A stretch of DNA of 64,000 nt from Acholeplasmataceae bacterium UBA2284 (GCA_002345705.1 DDWO01000014.1:1-64000); one strand, 5' to 3'. Numbered from the stretch's first letter, positions 1 to 9,317 are shown. A program made the numbers and translations. Notes: a model not told the origin generated them from the sequence alone.

Positions 1-2385
1 GTACAAAAATGTATAAGAACCAATGACATCGATAATGTCGGAAAGACAGCCAGACATCATACATTTTTTGAAATGTTAGGTAATTTTTCTATTGGAAACT
101 ATTTTAAAAAGGAAGCTATTGAATGGGGCTACGAATTACTCACAAGTCCTAAATGGTTCGCTTTTCCTGTTGATAAGCTTTATATGACCTATTATCCTGA
201 TGATATCGAAGCGAAAGACATCTGGTTATCCTTAGGTATTAAGGAGTCACATTTAATTCCAAGAGATGATAACTTTTGGGAAATCGGTCCTGGTCCATGT
301 GGCCCAGATACTGAAATCTATTTCGACCGCGGAGAATCCTACGACAAGCGTGGTAAGGAATTAATTGAAGAAGATTTAGAAAATGAAAGATTTATTGAAA
401 TTTGGAATATCGTATTCTCTCAGTTCAATTCTAAGCCAGGATTAAAGAGAGATGATTATCCTGAATTACCAAATAAAAATATTGATACAGGTGCTGGTTT
501 AGAAAGATTCGCATGTGTCATTCAACAAACAAAAACAAATTTTGAAACAGATTTATTCTATCCAATTATCCTTCATACTGAAAAGCTATCTGGTATTCCA
601 TATAATGATCAAATGGCATTTAAAGTCATCGCAGATCACATCAAGGCTTTAACGTTTGCAATCTCTGATGGAGCTATTCTATCAAATGAAGGTAGAGGTT
701 ATGTACTTAGAAGATTGCTTAGACGTGCTGTTAAATATGGTAGAAAACTGAATCTAAACGAACCATTTTTATATAAGCTAGTTGATGATGTTGTTGAAGT
801 CATGGGAGTATTTTATAATAACCTTTATGAAACCAAGGATATCGTCAAGAAGATTGTCCTAAAAGAAGAAGAAAAATTCCTAGAAACCATCAATGAAGGC
901 GAAAAGCATTTATTAGATGCAATTGATAAAGAAGGAAAAGTGATTTCAGGTCAAACCGCATTTAAGCTATATGATACATATGGTTTCCCTATTGAATTAA
1001 CAGTTGAATACGCTTTTGAAAATGGCGTAACAGTTGATGAAATATCATTCGCAGAAGAGCTTCAAAAACAAAAGGATCGTTCTAGAAATGCAAGAACATC
1101 ACATGGTTCGATGAAGGCTCAGGATGAAGAATACTTAAACTTTACTGAAAAATCAAAATTTATCGGCTATGACTTTTTACAAGCAGAAGCTAAGGTTATT
1201 AAAGTATTTGATGCAGGTATCGTTTTAGATCAAACACCATTTTACGCAACCTCTGGTGGTCAAGTCGCAGATACAGGTAAGATTAATGGTCTAGAGGTTA
1301 AGGATGTATCGAAATTACCTAATGGACAATTTCTCCATCAAGTAGAAGGAGATTATCAAGTAGGGGATGAAGTACTCGCAGTTGTTGACCCTAAGTCTAG
1401 ACTAAGAACAATCCGTAACCATAGTGCAGCACATTTATTCCATCAAGCGATAAAAGATATTTTTGGTAAGCATGCAAACCAACAAGGCTCACAGGTTTCA
1501 CCAAAGAGCTGGAGATTTGACTTTAACCATTATGAAACAGAATCTGATGAAAAAATATTAGAAGTTGAAACACTTGTCAAGCATTACATATTAGAAAAAC
1601 CACTCGATGTAATCATTAGAGAACTTCCAATTGAAGAAGCTAGAAAGCTAGGTGCAATGGCACTTTTCGGTGAGAAGTATGGTGATATCGTTAGAGTTGT
1701 TGACATGGGCTGGAGTAAAGAATTTTGTGGCGGTACACATGTTAAAAACACGAAAGAAATTATCGATTTCGCAATCACTAGCTATGAATCAATTGGATCA
1801 GGAATTTATCGTATGGAGGGTGTCACAGGTAGTGATGTCAAGCATGAGGTAAAGGGCTATATGGAGCCACTATATCAAGAGGTTCATTTATTAAAGGAAA
1901 AGATGTTGAAGCTAGATGCTAACCTTTTAATTCCAGGTGAACCATCTTTATTAGGGTCCTATCAAGATATTATCAATTTAAGATTATATATCCATGAATT
2001 AAAGGAACTTTCTAAGCATCACGAAAAAGAAATCAATCGTTTAAAACAAGCAGATGTTTTAGGAAATCTGGATCAATTTATTAAGGATTTCACTTCCAAA
2101 AAACAAGTCATTGTAACTCAAGATATCGATTCTAAAATCATTAAGCAGTTGATGGACGCACTTTATGATAAAATAAAAGCGGAAACTTTATTTCTTGTAA
2201 ATATACAAGAAGGAAAAGCAACCTTCCTTTGCAAGAGTGAAACATCTAATGCAAACGATTTGGTTCGCTATGCAGCAAGCCTAACCAATGGTTCAGGCGG
2301 CGGCAAGCCAAACCTAGCACAGGGTGGAACTCAAGATTTAACAAATTTAGAATCAGCTATCAAGCTGATAGAAAGTAAGCTATGA
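1..2385 (+). CDS. alaS: Alanyl-tRNA synthetase, 5' end outside the window
   Basis: Charges tRNA-Ala in the cytosol and edits misacylated Ser or Gly. The reading frame is open from base 1 (V-Q-K-C-I-R-T-N-D-I-D-N-V-G-K) before the first Met at 73, and these residues match the conserved N-terminal class II catalytic region. The gene is therefore 5'-truncated by the window edge, not started at 73; about 50 residues are missing compared with the usual length. Visible landmarks are the R-H-H-T-F-F-E-M-L-G-N motif, the editing-domain zinc site (NHSAAHLFH and CGGTH) and the C-terminal glycine-rich GSGGGKPNLAQGG motif. It overlaps ruvX by 4 bases, as expected for the first gene of a conserved Firmicutes operon. 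Confidence 0.97.
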   Translation, partial: VQKCIRTNDIDNVGKTARHHTFFEMLGNFSIGNYFKKEAIEWGYELLTSPKWFAFPVDKLYMTYYPDDIEAKDIWLSLGIKESHLIPRDDNFWEIGPGPCGPDTEIYFDRGESYDKRGKELIEEDLENERFIEIWNIVFSQFNSKPGLKRDDYPELPNKNIDTGAGLERFACVIQQTKTNFETDLFYPIILHTEKLSGIPYNDQMAFKVIADHIKALTFAISDGAILSNEGRGYVLRRLLRRAVKYGRKLNLNEPFLYKLVDDVVEVMGVFYNNLYETKDIVKKIVLKEEEKFLETINEGEKHLLDAIDKEGKVISGQTAFKLYDTYGFPIELTVEYAFENGVTVDEISFAEELQKQKDRSRNARTSHGSMKAQDEEYLNFTEKSKFIGYDFLQAEAKVIKVFDAGIVLDQTPFYATSGGQVADTGKINGLEVKDVSKLPNGQFLHQVEGDYQVGDEVLAVVDPKSRLRTIRNHSAAHLFHQAIKDIFGKHANQQGSQVSPKSWRFDFNHYETESDEKILEVETLVKHYILEKPLDVIIRELPIEEARKLGAMALFGEKYGDIVRVVDMGWSKEFCGGTHVKNTKEIIDFAITSYESIGSGIYRMEGVTGSDVKHEVKGYMEPLYQEVHLLKEKMLKLDANLLIPGEPSLLGSYQDIINLRLYIHELKELSKHHEKEINRLKQADVLGNLDQFIKDFTSKKQVIVTQDIDSKIIKQLMDALYDKIKAETLFLVNIQEGKATFLCKSETSNANDLVRYAASLTNGSGGGKPNLAQGGTQDLTNLESAIKLIESKL

Positions 2386-2810
2386 AAAAATATATCGGTC
2401 TAGATTTAGGAAGTAAAACCTTAGGTGTAGCCTTAAGCGAATCCGGTGTGATTGCATATAGCCTAGAAACCTATCGTTTCACTGAAAACAAATATGAGGA
2501 TGCAGTTAACAAAGTGATAGAGCTTGTTAACACCTATAAAATTGATACAGTGGTTTTAGGTCTTCCTAAGCATATGAATAATGATATTGGAATTCGTGGT
2601 AAAATTAGTGAAGAGTTCAAGAAAATGATTGAACAGAAATCCAAGGTAGAGGTTGTACTTTGGGATGAAAGACTTTCTACGCAATCTGCGATGAAAGCAA
2701 TGATTAAGGGATCAGAGCGACGTAAGTCTCAAAAACAAAAAAAGGACGAACTCGCTGCAGTTATCATATTACAAAATTATTTAGATTATAAAGGAGCAAG
2801 TCTATGTTAA
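2382..2810 (+). CDS. ruvX: RuvX/YqgF-type Holliday junction resolvase-like nuclease
   Basis: RNase H-fold nuclease family, linked to Holliday junction resolution and 16S rRNA 5' end maturation. The 142 residues are a normal family length. The first acidic motif GLDLGSKTLGVALS is at the N terminus, followed by LGLPKHMN, WDERLST and a C-terminal DELAAVIILQNYL. The start overlaps the alaS stop (ATGA), so it is translationally coupled. In Bacillus the small gene ireB lies between alaS and ruvX; here it is absent. Confidence 0.93.
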   Translation: MKKYIGLDLGSKTLGVALSESGVIAYSLETYRFTENKYEDAVNKVIELVNTYKIDTVVLGLPKHMNNDIGIRGKISEEFKKMIEQKSKVEVVLWDERLSTQSAMKAMIKGSERRKSQKQKKDELAAVIILQNYLDYKGASLC

Positions 2811-3094
2811 ATGAAAATCAAATGGTTGTGACCAACCAAAATGGCGATGAATCCGTATGTGATATTTTATTCACACATGAACACAATGGAAAAAATTATG
2901 TGGTGTTCGAATTTGTAGATACAAAAGAAGTAAGTGCAGCAATTTATGTCCCAGGTGCATCTGACGATGAAGGAACATTCATGGATATCGAAACAGATGA
3001 AGAATGGGATATGCTAGACGGTGTTCTTCAGTCTTATTATGATGAGACAGAAGATGAAGAAGACGAAGAAGAAGACGACGAAGAACAAGCGTAA
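2804..3094 (+). CDS. DUF1292 protein (YrzB-like)
   Basis: Small protein of 96 residues, function unknown in the family. The body matches the DUF1292 pattern (VTNQNGDESVCDILFTHEHN, then KNYVVFEF). The last 20 or so residues are almost entirely Asp and Glu, a strongly acidic tail. It overlaps ruvX by 7 bases and ends in TAATG with the next gene. Its place directly after ruvX is the conserved Bacillus order alaS-(ireB)-ruvX-yrzB. The gene that follows yrzB in Bacillus, mltG, is absent. Confidence 0.85.
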   Translation: MLNENQMVVTNQNGDESVCDILFTHEHNGKNYVVFEFVDTKEVSAAIYVPGASDDEGTFMDIETDEEWDMLDGVLQSYYDETEDEEDEEEDDEEQA

Positions 3095-3660
3095 TGCTCA
3101 GTCGAATTAAAGAGTATGCCTTAAAAAACAATGTACCCATCATCACAGATGCTGGGCTACTCTTTTTAAAGGCGGCTATTATAGATTATCAAATCAAGGA
3201 TGTTTTAGAAATTGGTACAGCTGTTGGCTATAGCGCACTCGCTATGGCCTCTTATGGTTGTAGTGTAGATACTTTTGAGCGTGATGAGGATATGATTCAT
3301 CAAGCGCAAATTCATTTTGATTTATTTGATAATCAAAAATCGATTCGACTCATTCCATTTGACGCGTTAACCTATGATCAAGAACTAAAAACTTATGACT
3401 TAATCTTTATTGATGCAGCTAAGGCTCAATATAAGAACTTCTTTGAAAAATATACAAAATATTTGAAGGAAGATGGAATAGTCATTTGTGATAACCTTAA
3501 GTTTCATGATTTAAAGCCTGAAAATGTGAATAGACATACAAGACAGTTATTAAGAAAAATAGACACATTTAAAAACTATTTAACCATGCATAGCGATTTT
3601 AACACCACATTTTTTGATGTTGGTGACGGAATGAGCATTAGCCAAAGGAAAATGAAATGA
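3094..3660 (+). CDS. trmR: tRNA 5-hydroxyuridine methyltransferase (O-methyltransferase, YrrM-like)
   Basis: SAM-dependent O-methyltransferase of 188 residues. Motif I is EIGTAVGYSALAMA, the metal or catalytic region is LIFIDAAKAQYKNFF, and VICDNLKFHD follows. The Bacillus homologue TrmR methylates 5-hydroxyuridine at tRNA position 34 to 5-methoxyuridine. The assignment to tRNA rather than catechol-type substrates rests on the two U32-family hydroxylation genes immediately downstream, the same order as yrrM-yrrN-yrrO. The start shares one base with the previous stop (TAATG). Confidence 0.87.
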   Translation: MLSRIKEYALKNNVPIITDAGLLFLKAAIIDYQIKDVLEIGTAVGYSALAMASYGCSVDTFERDEDMIHQAQIHFDLFDNQKSIRLIPFDALTYDQELKTYDLIFIDAAKAQYKNFFEKYTKYLKEDGIVICDNLKFHDLKPENVNRHTRQLLRKIDTFKNYLTMHSDFNTTFFDVGDGMSISQRKMK

Positions 3661-4547
3661 AGCTATTAACGACCATCTACAACCTAAAATCTATTGAAAC
3701 CCTATCAGCTTATGTTGATGGTTTTTTAATTGGTAATCATCAATTTGGTACGAGATTAACAAAAAGCTTCGAGCATCATGAAATATTGAAGGCACTTGAA
3801 TTATCAAAAACACATCAAAAGGAACTCTTTTTGGTATGTAACCAAATGTTTAATGATGATCAACTAGGAGAGTTAAAGGATTTTTTATTATCTCTACCAA
3901 TAAATGAATTTTCTGGTGTAGTTTTCGCTGATTTAGGTGCGACAAGATTGTTAAGTGCTTTAGGCTTTCCTGAAAAAGTCATTTATAATCCTGAAACATT
4001 GCTGGCTAACGTTTATGATTTTAACTTTTTAGCAGATGAAAAAATTAAAGGTGTTTATATAGCTAAGGAAATCACATTAGAAGATGTCACCTATATTGCA
4101 GCACATAAAAAATATCAAATGTTTATGGTTGGCCATGGTCATTTGAATATGTTTTACTCAAAAAGACAATTAATCGATAATTTCATGCAATTTACTGATG
4201 AAGAAAACTTATATCATGAGCGTCAGAATTTAAAAATTGTTGAAGAGAATAGAAAGAACGAAGCCTATCCTATATTAGAGGATTTAGCTGGAACTCACGT
4301 CTTTAGAAGTCATGTTTTTTCATCACTCAATTATTTAGACAAGGTGAAAAGTTTAGTAGATTACTTAATTATCGATACGATATTTAAGGATGATAATTAC
4401 GCAAATCAAATACTTCCAATGTATCAAAAAAATATAATCAATCCAATTCAAATTGAATCCATACAAAAGAAATATAATGAGTCTTGGGATGATGGATTCT
4501 TCTTCAAGAAGACGATTTATAAGGGTAAAGGAATAAATAATGATTGA
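3657..4547 (+). CDS. trhP1: U32 family tRNA hydroxylation protein, YrrN-like subunit
   Basis: 296-residue U32 peptidase-family protein. In Bacillus, YrrN and YrrO (TrhP1/TrhP2) are needed for 5-hydroxyuridine formation at tRNA position 34. At the place where the partner has its cysteine cluster this protein reads VGHGHLNMFYSKRQL, so it lacks the Cys ligands and is probably the non-cluster subunit. It overlaps trmR by 4 bases and trhP2 by 8 bases, which supports stoichiometric co-translation. Confidence 0.83.
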   Translation: MKLLTTIYNLKSIETLSAYVDGFLIGNHQFGTRLTKSFEHHEILKALELSKTHQKELFLVCNQMFNDDQLGELKDFLLSLPINEFSGVVFADLGATRLLSALGFPEKVIYNPETLLANVYDFNFLADEKIKGVYIAKEITLEDVTYIAAHKKYQMFMVGHGHLNMFYSKRQLIDNFMQFTDEENLYHERQNLKIVEENRKNEAYPILEDLAGTHVFRSHVFSSLNYLDKVKSLVDYLIIDTIFKDDNYANQILPMYQKNIINPIQIESIQKKYNESWDDGFFFKKTIYKGKGINND

Positions 4548-5718
4548 ACTTTTAGCACCAGCTGGTGACCTAGAAAAATTAAAGATTGCCTTACTTTATG
4601 GTGCAGATGCCGTCTTTGTTGGTGGCACCAATTTTTCACTTCGTGCAAGAGCTTCAAATTTCACCTTAAGTGATATAAAAGAAGCTACAGCATTTGCACA
4701 TGAAAGAGGAAAAAAGGTATATGTTACAACCAACATCATCCCTCATAATGAGGATATGGATGGCCTTATAGAATACTTAAAGGCTCTTGAGGAAAGAAAT
4801 GTAGACGCGATTATTTCCGCATCCCCATTTATTATCGATATGGCACTTAAGCATACAACTTTAGAGGTGCATCTATCGACTCAGCAATCAGCAACCAATA
4901 CAGAAACTGTCAATTACTGGTACGAAAAAGGAATCAAAAGAGTTGTTTTAGCAAGAGAGCTAGATAAATATCAAATTAGAAAATTAAAGGAAAAAACGAA
5001 GGCTGATATCGAAGTCTTTATCCACGGTGGCATGTGTATGTCCTATAGTGGAAGATGTAGCCTATCCAATAACATGACCGATCGAGATGCCAACCGTGGT
5101 GGATGTGCACACTCATGCAGGTGGAATTACGACTTAACTCAAGATGGAGTTTCATTAAGTAGTCATTCATTTTCAATGTCCTCTAAGGATTTAGAAGCAC
5201 TCGAGCAAATTCCATTTTTAATCGATTCCAATGTATCGTCTCTAAAGATTGAGGGAAGAATGAAAAGTCTTCATTATATCGCGACAGTTGTCTCGGTATA
5301 TAGAAAGCTCATCGATGATTATATGAAATTTGGGAAGATTGAAGATTTTAGTCCTTATTTAATTGAACTACAAAAGGCAGAAAATAGATTGACCTCACAT
5401 GGATACCTAGAGGGTATGCCAGGAGTTGAGGAACAATTATATAACAAATCAAGTGAACAGCCTAATCAACTCTTTGTAGGTCTTGTTCATTCCTATGATG
5501 AAAAATCAAAGATAACCACGATTGAACAAAGAAACTATTTTGAATTAGGTGATGATTTAGAGGTCTTTAATCCAGATGGAACGGTTTTAGACTTTAAGCT
5601 AGACTATATGACAGATGAGAAGGATGAAGCTACACCAATTGCTAGACATCCTAAGCAAGTTCTAAAAATAAAAATTCCATATCATGTAGAGCCCTACGCG
5701 ATGATTCGAAAGAAATAA
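4540..5718 (+). CDS. trhP2: U32 family tRNA hydroxylation protein with iron-sulfur cysteines, YrrO-like
   Basis: 392 residues with a TIM-barrel-like U32 N terminus (MIELLAPAGDLEKLKIAL) and four cysteines at about 166, 173, 189 and 193 in the contexts GGMCMSYSGRCSLS and GGCAHSC, which fit a 4Fe-4S site. Family members TrhP/YegQ carry out tRNA U34 hydroxylation; from published genetics the E. coli route needs prephenate and Fe-S assembly. The partner methylase trmR is two genes upstream. It starts inside trhP1 and ends TAATG with the next gene. Confidence 0.9.
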   Translation: MIELLAPAGDLEKLKIALLYGADAVFVGGTNFSLRARASNFTLSDIKEATAFAHERGKKVYVTTNIIPHNEDMDGLIEYLKALEERNVDAIISASPFIIDMALKHTTLEVHLSTQQSATNTETVNYWYEKGIKRVVLARELDKYQIRKLKEKTKADIEVFIHGGMCMSYSGRCSLSNNMTDRDANRGGCAHSCRWNYDLTQDGVSLSSHSFSMSSKDLEALEQIPFLIDSNVSSLKIEGRMKSLHYIATVVSVYRKLIDDYMKFGKIEDFSPYLIELQKAENRLTSHGYLEGMPGVEEQLYNKSSEQPNQLFVGLVHSYDEKSKITTIEQRNYFELGDDLEVFNPDGTVLDFKLDYMTDEKDEATPIARHPKQVLKIKIPYHVEPYAMIRKK

Positions 5719-6380
5719 TGGAAAAATTCGAGAAAAATGGGAAATCCATCCCTTACCTAATTCAAAGAAAACAAATCAAAAATACCTATTTTAGATACCG
5801 CAATGGTCATCTAGTGATTACAACCAATCCAAAGACAAAGCTTGATCAAATATTAAGCTTTATGGATCAAAAGTTTGACCAATTTTATGAGAAATTTGAG
5901 CGTTCCAAACAAATGGAATTAGACCATGAAATCACCCTATGGGGAAATTCCTATCGACTGATTAAAAGCTATGGAAAATTTAGTTACGAGATTATTTCAA
6001 ATACGGTTTATGTCGACTCAAAATCTGATGATATTCAAAAAATTAAACGTGAGATTTACAAGGAAGAAATGATTCATAGAATCAAGCAGGTTATACCTGA
6101 AGTCAACCGTATCATTCAACTTCAGGGTATTCATCCAGTTCCAATCAAGCTCAAATATTTAAGATCTAAATTTGGAAGCTATCATAAGAAAAATAGAGAA
6201 ATTACACTGAATACCTTCCTAGCTAGACTCGATGAAATCTATCTTTACTATGTGCTTTATCATGAATATGCACATGTCTTAGTTTTTAACCATTCAAAAG
6301 ATTTTTATAATCTTTTAGAGGATTTAATGCCAAATCATAGGGAATATCAAAAAGACTTGAAAAAAATAGCAATTATTTAA
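5718..6380 (+). CDS. YgjP-like (DUF45/WLM) metallopeptidase
   Basis: 220-residue protein with the zinc motif H-E-Y-A-H in YHEYAHVLVFNHSKDFYNLL, where a third His lies downstream. This is the YgjP/SprT-like metallohydrolase arrangement. Substrate unknown. It takes the place that udk has in Bacillus between yrrO and greA. It is the last gene of the overlapping alaS operon (1-base overlap with trhP2) and is followed by a new promoter-like -10 box before greA. Confidence 0.8.
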   Translation: MEKFEKNGKSIPYLIQRKQIKNTYFRYRNGHLVITTNPKTKLDQILSFMDQKFDQFYEKFERSKQMELDHEITLWGNSYRLIKSYGKFSYEIISNTVYVDSKSDDIQKIKREIYKEEMIHRIKQVIPEVNRIIQLQGIHPVPIKLKYLRSKFGSYHKKNREITLNTFLARLDEIYLYYVLYHEYAHVLVFNHSKDFYNLLEDLMPNHREYQKDLKKIAII

Positions 6381-6389
6381 GTTTTATAG

Positions 6390-6395
6390 TATAAT
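6390..6395 (+). promoter_or_regulatory. -10 box upstream of greA
   Basis: A perfect TATAAT lies between the metallopeptidase stop and the greA ribosome site. No good -35 at 16-18 bases is visible, so this may be a weak internal promoter. Confidence 0.4.
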
Positions 6396-6422
6396 AATAT
6401 AGAAATTTAAGGAGGTACACCA

Positions 6423-6896
6423 ATGGCTGTTAAACAATTGTTTCAACTTACACAAGAAGGTGTCAAAAATCTAGAAACTGAACTCGCTTATTTAAAGGAT
6501 GTTAAGCGTGAAGAAAATAAGGAAGCTCTCAAGGAAGCGAGAGCACAAGGCGATTTATCTGAAAATGCCGATTACGATGCTGCTAGAAACGAACAAGCAC
6601 GTATTGAAGCGAGAATCGCTGAAATCGAAAACATTTTAAAGAATGTTAAAATCATTAAAACTACAACTGAAGATATCGTAAATATTGGTAAAACAGTAAC
6701 CGTAAAATTTGTCGAAACTGGAGAAATCAAAGAGTTCTATCTAGTAGGTAGTATTGAAGCAGATCCAAGACAAAGAAAAATCTCTATTGAATCACCAATT
6801 GGTAAATCAATGTTAAATAAGAATGAAGGCGATTTAGTTGAAGTGAAGACTGAAACAGGACGTCTATTCAAACTAGAGATTATGGAAATTAAGTAA
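6423..6896 (+). CDS. greA: Transcription elongation factor GreA
   Basis: 157-residue cleavage factor that rescues backtracked RNA polymerase. It shows the N-terminal coiled coil with the acidic tip (GDLSENADYDAAR) and the C-terminal FKBP-like domain (IESPIGKSMLNKNEGDLVEV). A strong ribosome site AAGGAGGTACACC precedes ATG 6423. The stop overlaps yqeG by one base, so greA is transcribed into the ribosome-assembly block. Confidence 0.96.
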   Translation: MAVKQLFQLTQEGVKNLETELAYLKDVKREENKEALKEARAQGDLSENADYDAARNEQARIEARIAEIENILKNVKIIKTTTEDIVNIGKTVTVKFVETGEIKEFYLVGSIEADPRQRKISIESPIGKSMLNKNEGDLVEVKTETGRLFKLEIMEIK

Positions 6897-7444
6897 TGGC
6901 AGTTTACCAAAAATGCATACCGCATGAATATCATGCATCCATTTTTGAAATCCCATACAAAACTTTAAAAGAACAGGGTATAAAATCCTTGTTTTTTGAC
7001 TTAGATAATACAATTATCGGTTACGATGAAGTTTCACTTTCAAAGGATCATATCAAGCTTTTAAAGGATCTACAAAATGATTTCAAGATTGTTATTATTT
7101 CTAATACAAGCTATAAAAGAGTTTCTCTTGCCTTAAAGGATATTGAAGTTCCATTTATATGGCATGCGAAGAAGCCCTTGAAATCAGGATTTAGAAAAGC
7201 GGTCAAAATGGTCAATCAAGATAAAAATAATGTCATCATGGTTGGAGATCAACTCATGACTGACGTTTTTGGATCGACAAGATATGGAATTAAAGCGATT
7301 TTAGTTCGTTCAGTGAAAAGAAAATCTGATCGAAAGATTACTCAATTCAACAGAAAACTTGAACAAATAGTCTTAAAGAAAATAAAGAAGAATTTACCAG
7401 ATTTATACAATGAAAGGTTGAAGCAATATGTCCAAGACCATTAG
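6896..7444 (+). CDS. yqeG: YqeG family HAD IIIA phosphatase
   Basis: 182-residue HAD phosphatase. Motif I is FFDLDNTIIGYD, motif II VIISNTS, and the motif III/IV region is MVGDQLMTDVFGS. The family member YqeG (eukaryotic Gep4-like) is a candidate phosphatidylglycerophosphate phosphatase, which would fit with pgsA elsewhere in the window; that link is inference. It overlaps yqeH by 17 bases, the conserved Bacillus yqeG-yqeH order. Confidence 0.88.
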   Translation: MAVYQKCIPHEYHASIFEIPYKTLKEQGIKSLFFDLDNTIIGYDEVSLSKDHIKLLKDLQNDFKIVIISNTSYKRVSLALKDIEVPFIWHAKKPLKSGFRKAVKMVNQDKNNVIMVGDQLMTDVFGSTRYGIKAILVRSVKRKSDRKITQFNRKLEQIVLKKIKKNLPDLYNERLKQYVQDH

Positions 7445-8450
7445 ATGTCAGGGTTGCGGAGCAACGCTTCAAACTGAAGATGAGAGTAGAGTTGGATATG
7501 CTAAGTCATTAGATTTAACATATTGCCAATCCTGCTACAGATTGATGCACTACGGTGAATCTATCACCCATTTTCATCCTGAAGACTTACCGAGCTTACC
7601 AGAAAATTCAATAATTTTAATGATTTCATCTGTATTGCATTTAGATATGCTTTTTAGCTATCCAGTGTATCGCTATCAACCAGATGCGAAATATGTATAT
7701 ATTATCAATCAACTTGATTTACTCCCCAAAAGCACCAATCTAGATTTACTGATTGATCAAATTACCTTAAAGGCTAAAAAGTCATCTATTCCCTATATCG
7801 ATATTATTTTAATGTCATCCAAGAGTAAGGATGATATCAATCATTTAAAGGAATACTTATATGCGCATAAAAATCCTAACATCTATTTATTAGGAGTTCA
7901 AAATAGCGGTAAAACAACGATATTTAAGGCACTTACTGATGATGATAAGGCACTAGCATTTAAAAAGGCTGGCTTGACTCAGGAGGCTTTATCTAAGCCA
8001 TTTGGTAAGAAAATGCTATACGATATGCCTGGTTTATATCAAGAGGGTTATCTACATCAAATGCTACCCTACAATGTATATAAAAGATTAATACCTGATC
8101 ATGAAATCAATCCAAAAATCTATCAATTGAAAAGCAATCAAACCCTCTTTATTGAAGGCTTGATTTCCCTAACATTCTCAAGTGATACGAATGCAGTATT
8201 TTATTTAGATGATATGGTTCAAATCCATAAAACAAATCCTTCTAGAATTAAGGATTTATTAGAGAATAAAGAAAAGAACTTTAAGGTTTTCGTGGATTCC
8301 TATGAAGAAAAGAGCTTTAAGGTACCATTTGGTAAATATCAAATCACTTTTGCAGATATGGGATTTGTTCACTTGAATGGACCATTAACAGTGAAAATGA
8401 CGATTCCTAAGGGAATGCATATCTCATTATCGGAGGCACTTTTTCAATGA
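7428..8450 (+). CDS. yqeH: Circularly permuted GTPase YqeH, 30S assembly
   Basis: 340 residues. The N-terminal zinc finger has Cys 7, 10, 33 and 36. GTPase motifs come in the permuted order G4 (NQLDLLPK), G5 (SSKS), G1 (GVQNSGKTTIFKAL) and G3 (DMPG), the hallmark of YqeH/RbgA-type ribosome GTPases. YqeH acts in small-subunit biogenesis. In Bacillus aroE, yhbY and nadD follow; here the next gene is yqeK with a 4-base overlap, so these three were lost or moved. Confidence 0.94.
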   Translation: MSKTIRCQGCGATLQTEDESRVGYAKSLDLTYCQSCYRLMHYGESITHFHPEDLPSLPENSIILMISSVLHLDMLFSYPVYRYQPDAKYVYIINQLDLLPKSTNLDLLIDQITLKAKKSSIPYIDIILMSSKSKDDINHLKEYLYAHKNPNIYLLGVQNSGKTTIFKALTDDDKALAFKKAGLTQEALSKPFGKKMLYDMPGLYQEGYLHQMLPYNVYKRLIPDHEINPKIYQLKSNQTLFIEGLISLTFSSDTNAVFYLDDMVQIHKTNPSRIKDLLENKEKNFKVFVDSYEEKSFKVPFGKYQITFADMGFVHLNGPLTVKMTIPKGMHISLSEALFQ

Positions 8451-9019
8451 TTGAAGCAATTAAAAAAAGAGTTGGAGAAAAATTATCTGATCATCAAAAA
8501 AGATTAACTCACGTCTTTGGGGTTTATGAAACAGCAGTGAAATTAGCCAAAATCCACAATGTCGATATTGAAAAAGTATCGATTGCAGCATTATTTCATG
8601 ACTTTGCAAAATATGACTCTATTGAAGATCAAGTCGCTCATATGGATTTAAAAACGATTAAAAATTACGCAGAATATCCAGTTATCTATCATGCAATGGC
8701 AGCTGCAATTCAATTAGAGCATGAATTTCATGTAAGAGATCAAGAAATTTTAAATGGTATCCGTTATCATGTTTGGGGAAGACCGAGTATGAGTGATTTA
8801 GAAAAGATTATTTTTATTAGTGATTCATGTGAACCCAATAGAAATTTTTCAGACTCAGAAATGATTTATGAAATGGCAACAAAAAATTTAAATCAAGCAA
8901 CCGAATACTGTATGAAAATCAGTATCGATTACGTCATTGCTAAAGGACTTGTACCAAGCCCAGAGCAAATGGAAAGCTATCAATATTATAAGGAGGTAAA
9001 CCGTGGAGAAATTAAATAA
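8447..9019 (+). CDS. yqeK: HD-domain hydrolase YqeK
   Basis: 190-residue HD phosphohydrolase with the metal motif FHDFAKYD and flanking His in QKRLTHVFGV and VIYHAMAA. Characterised YqeK proteins split diadenosine tetraphosphate symmetrically. Some mollicutes have a NadD-YqeK fusion, but this one has only the HD part and no nadD next to it. It overlaps yqeH (ATGA) and rsfS. Confidence 0.88.
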   Translation: MIEAIKKRVGEKLSDHQKRLTHVFGVYETAVKLAKIHNVDIEKVSIAALFHDFAKYDSIEDQVAHMDLKTIKNYAEYPVIYHAMAAAIQLEHEFHVRDQEILNGIRYHVWGRPSMSDLEKIIFISDSCEPNRNFSDSEMIYEMATKNLNQATEYCMKISIDYVIAKGLVPSPEQMESYQYYKEVNRGEIK

Positions 9020-9317
9020 AATCATTAACACTTTAGAGGATTTAAAGGTCAAGGACCTAGTTGTATACGATTTTGAACAATCATCACCATTCTATCAGTA
9101 CTTTGTTGTTGCAACCACAAATGAAAGACAGGGTAATGCAGCGATTGGATATGTTAAAAAAGCGTTATTAGCAGATGAAATTAAAAATGTCGAAGGTAGA
9201 GGTGGATCTTGGGTCCTAATCGACTGTCACGAAGTGATTGTTCATCTATTTAGAGAAGAAGATAGAAAATATTATGGCTTCGATCAAAGATTGATGGGCA
9301 TCAAAAGGATTAAGTAA
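9003..9317 (+). CDS. rsfS: Ribosomal silencing factor RsfS
   Basis: 104 residues. RsfS binds L14 and blocks subunit joining in starvation. Conserved parts are DLVVYDFEQSSPFYQYFVVA, the GRGGSWVLID strand and the HEVIVHLFREEDRKYY end. The start codon is GTG at 9003, fixed by an excellent AAGGAGGTAAACC ribosome site inside the end of yqeK. Confidence 0.95.
   Translation: MEKLNKIINTLEDLKVKDLVVYDFEQSSPFYQYFVVATTNERQGNAAIGYVKKALLADEIKNVEGRGGSWVLIDCHEVIVHLFREEDRKYYGFDQRLMGIKRIK

Noticed and set aside
73..2385. alaS starting at the Met codon 73
   Set aside because: Conserved AlaRS sequence is already readable in frame from base 1, so the gene is cut by the window edge.
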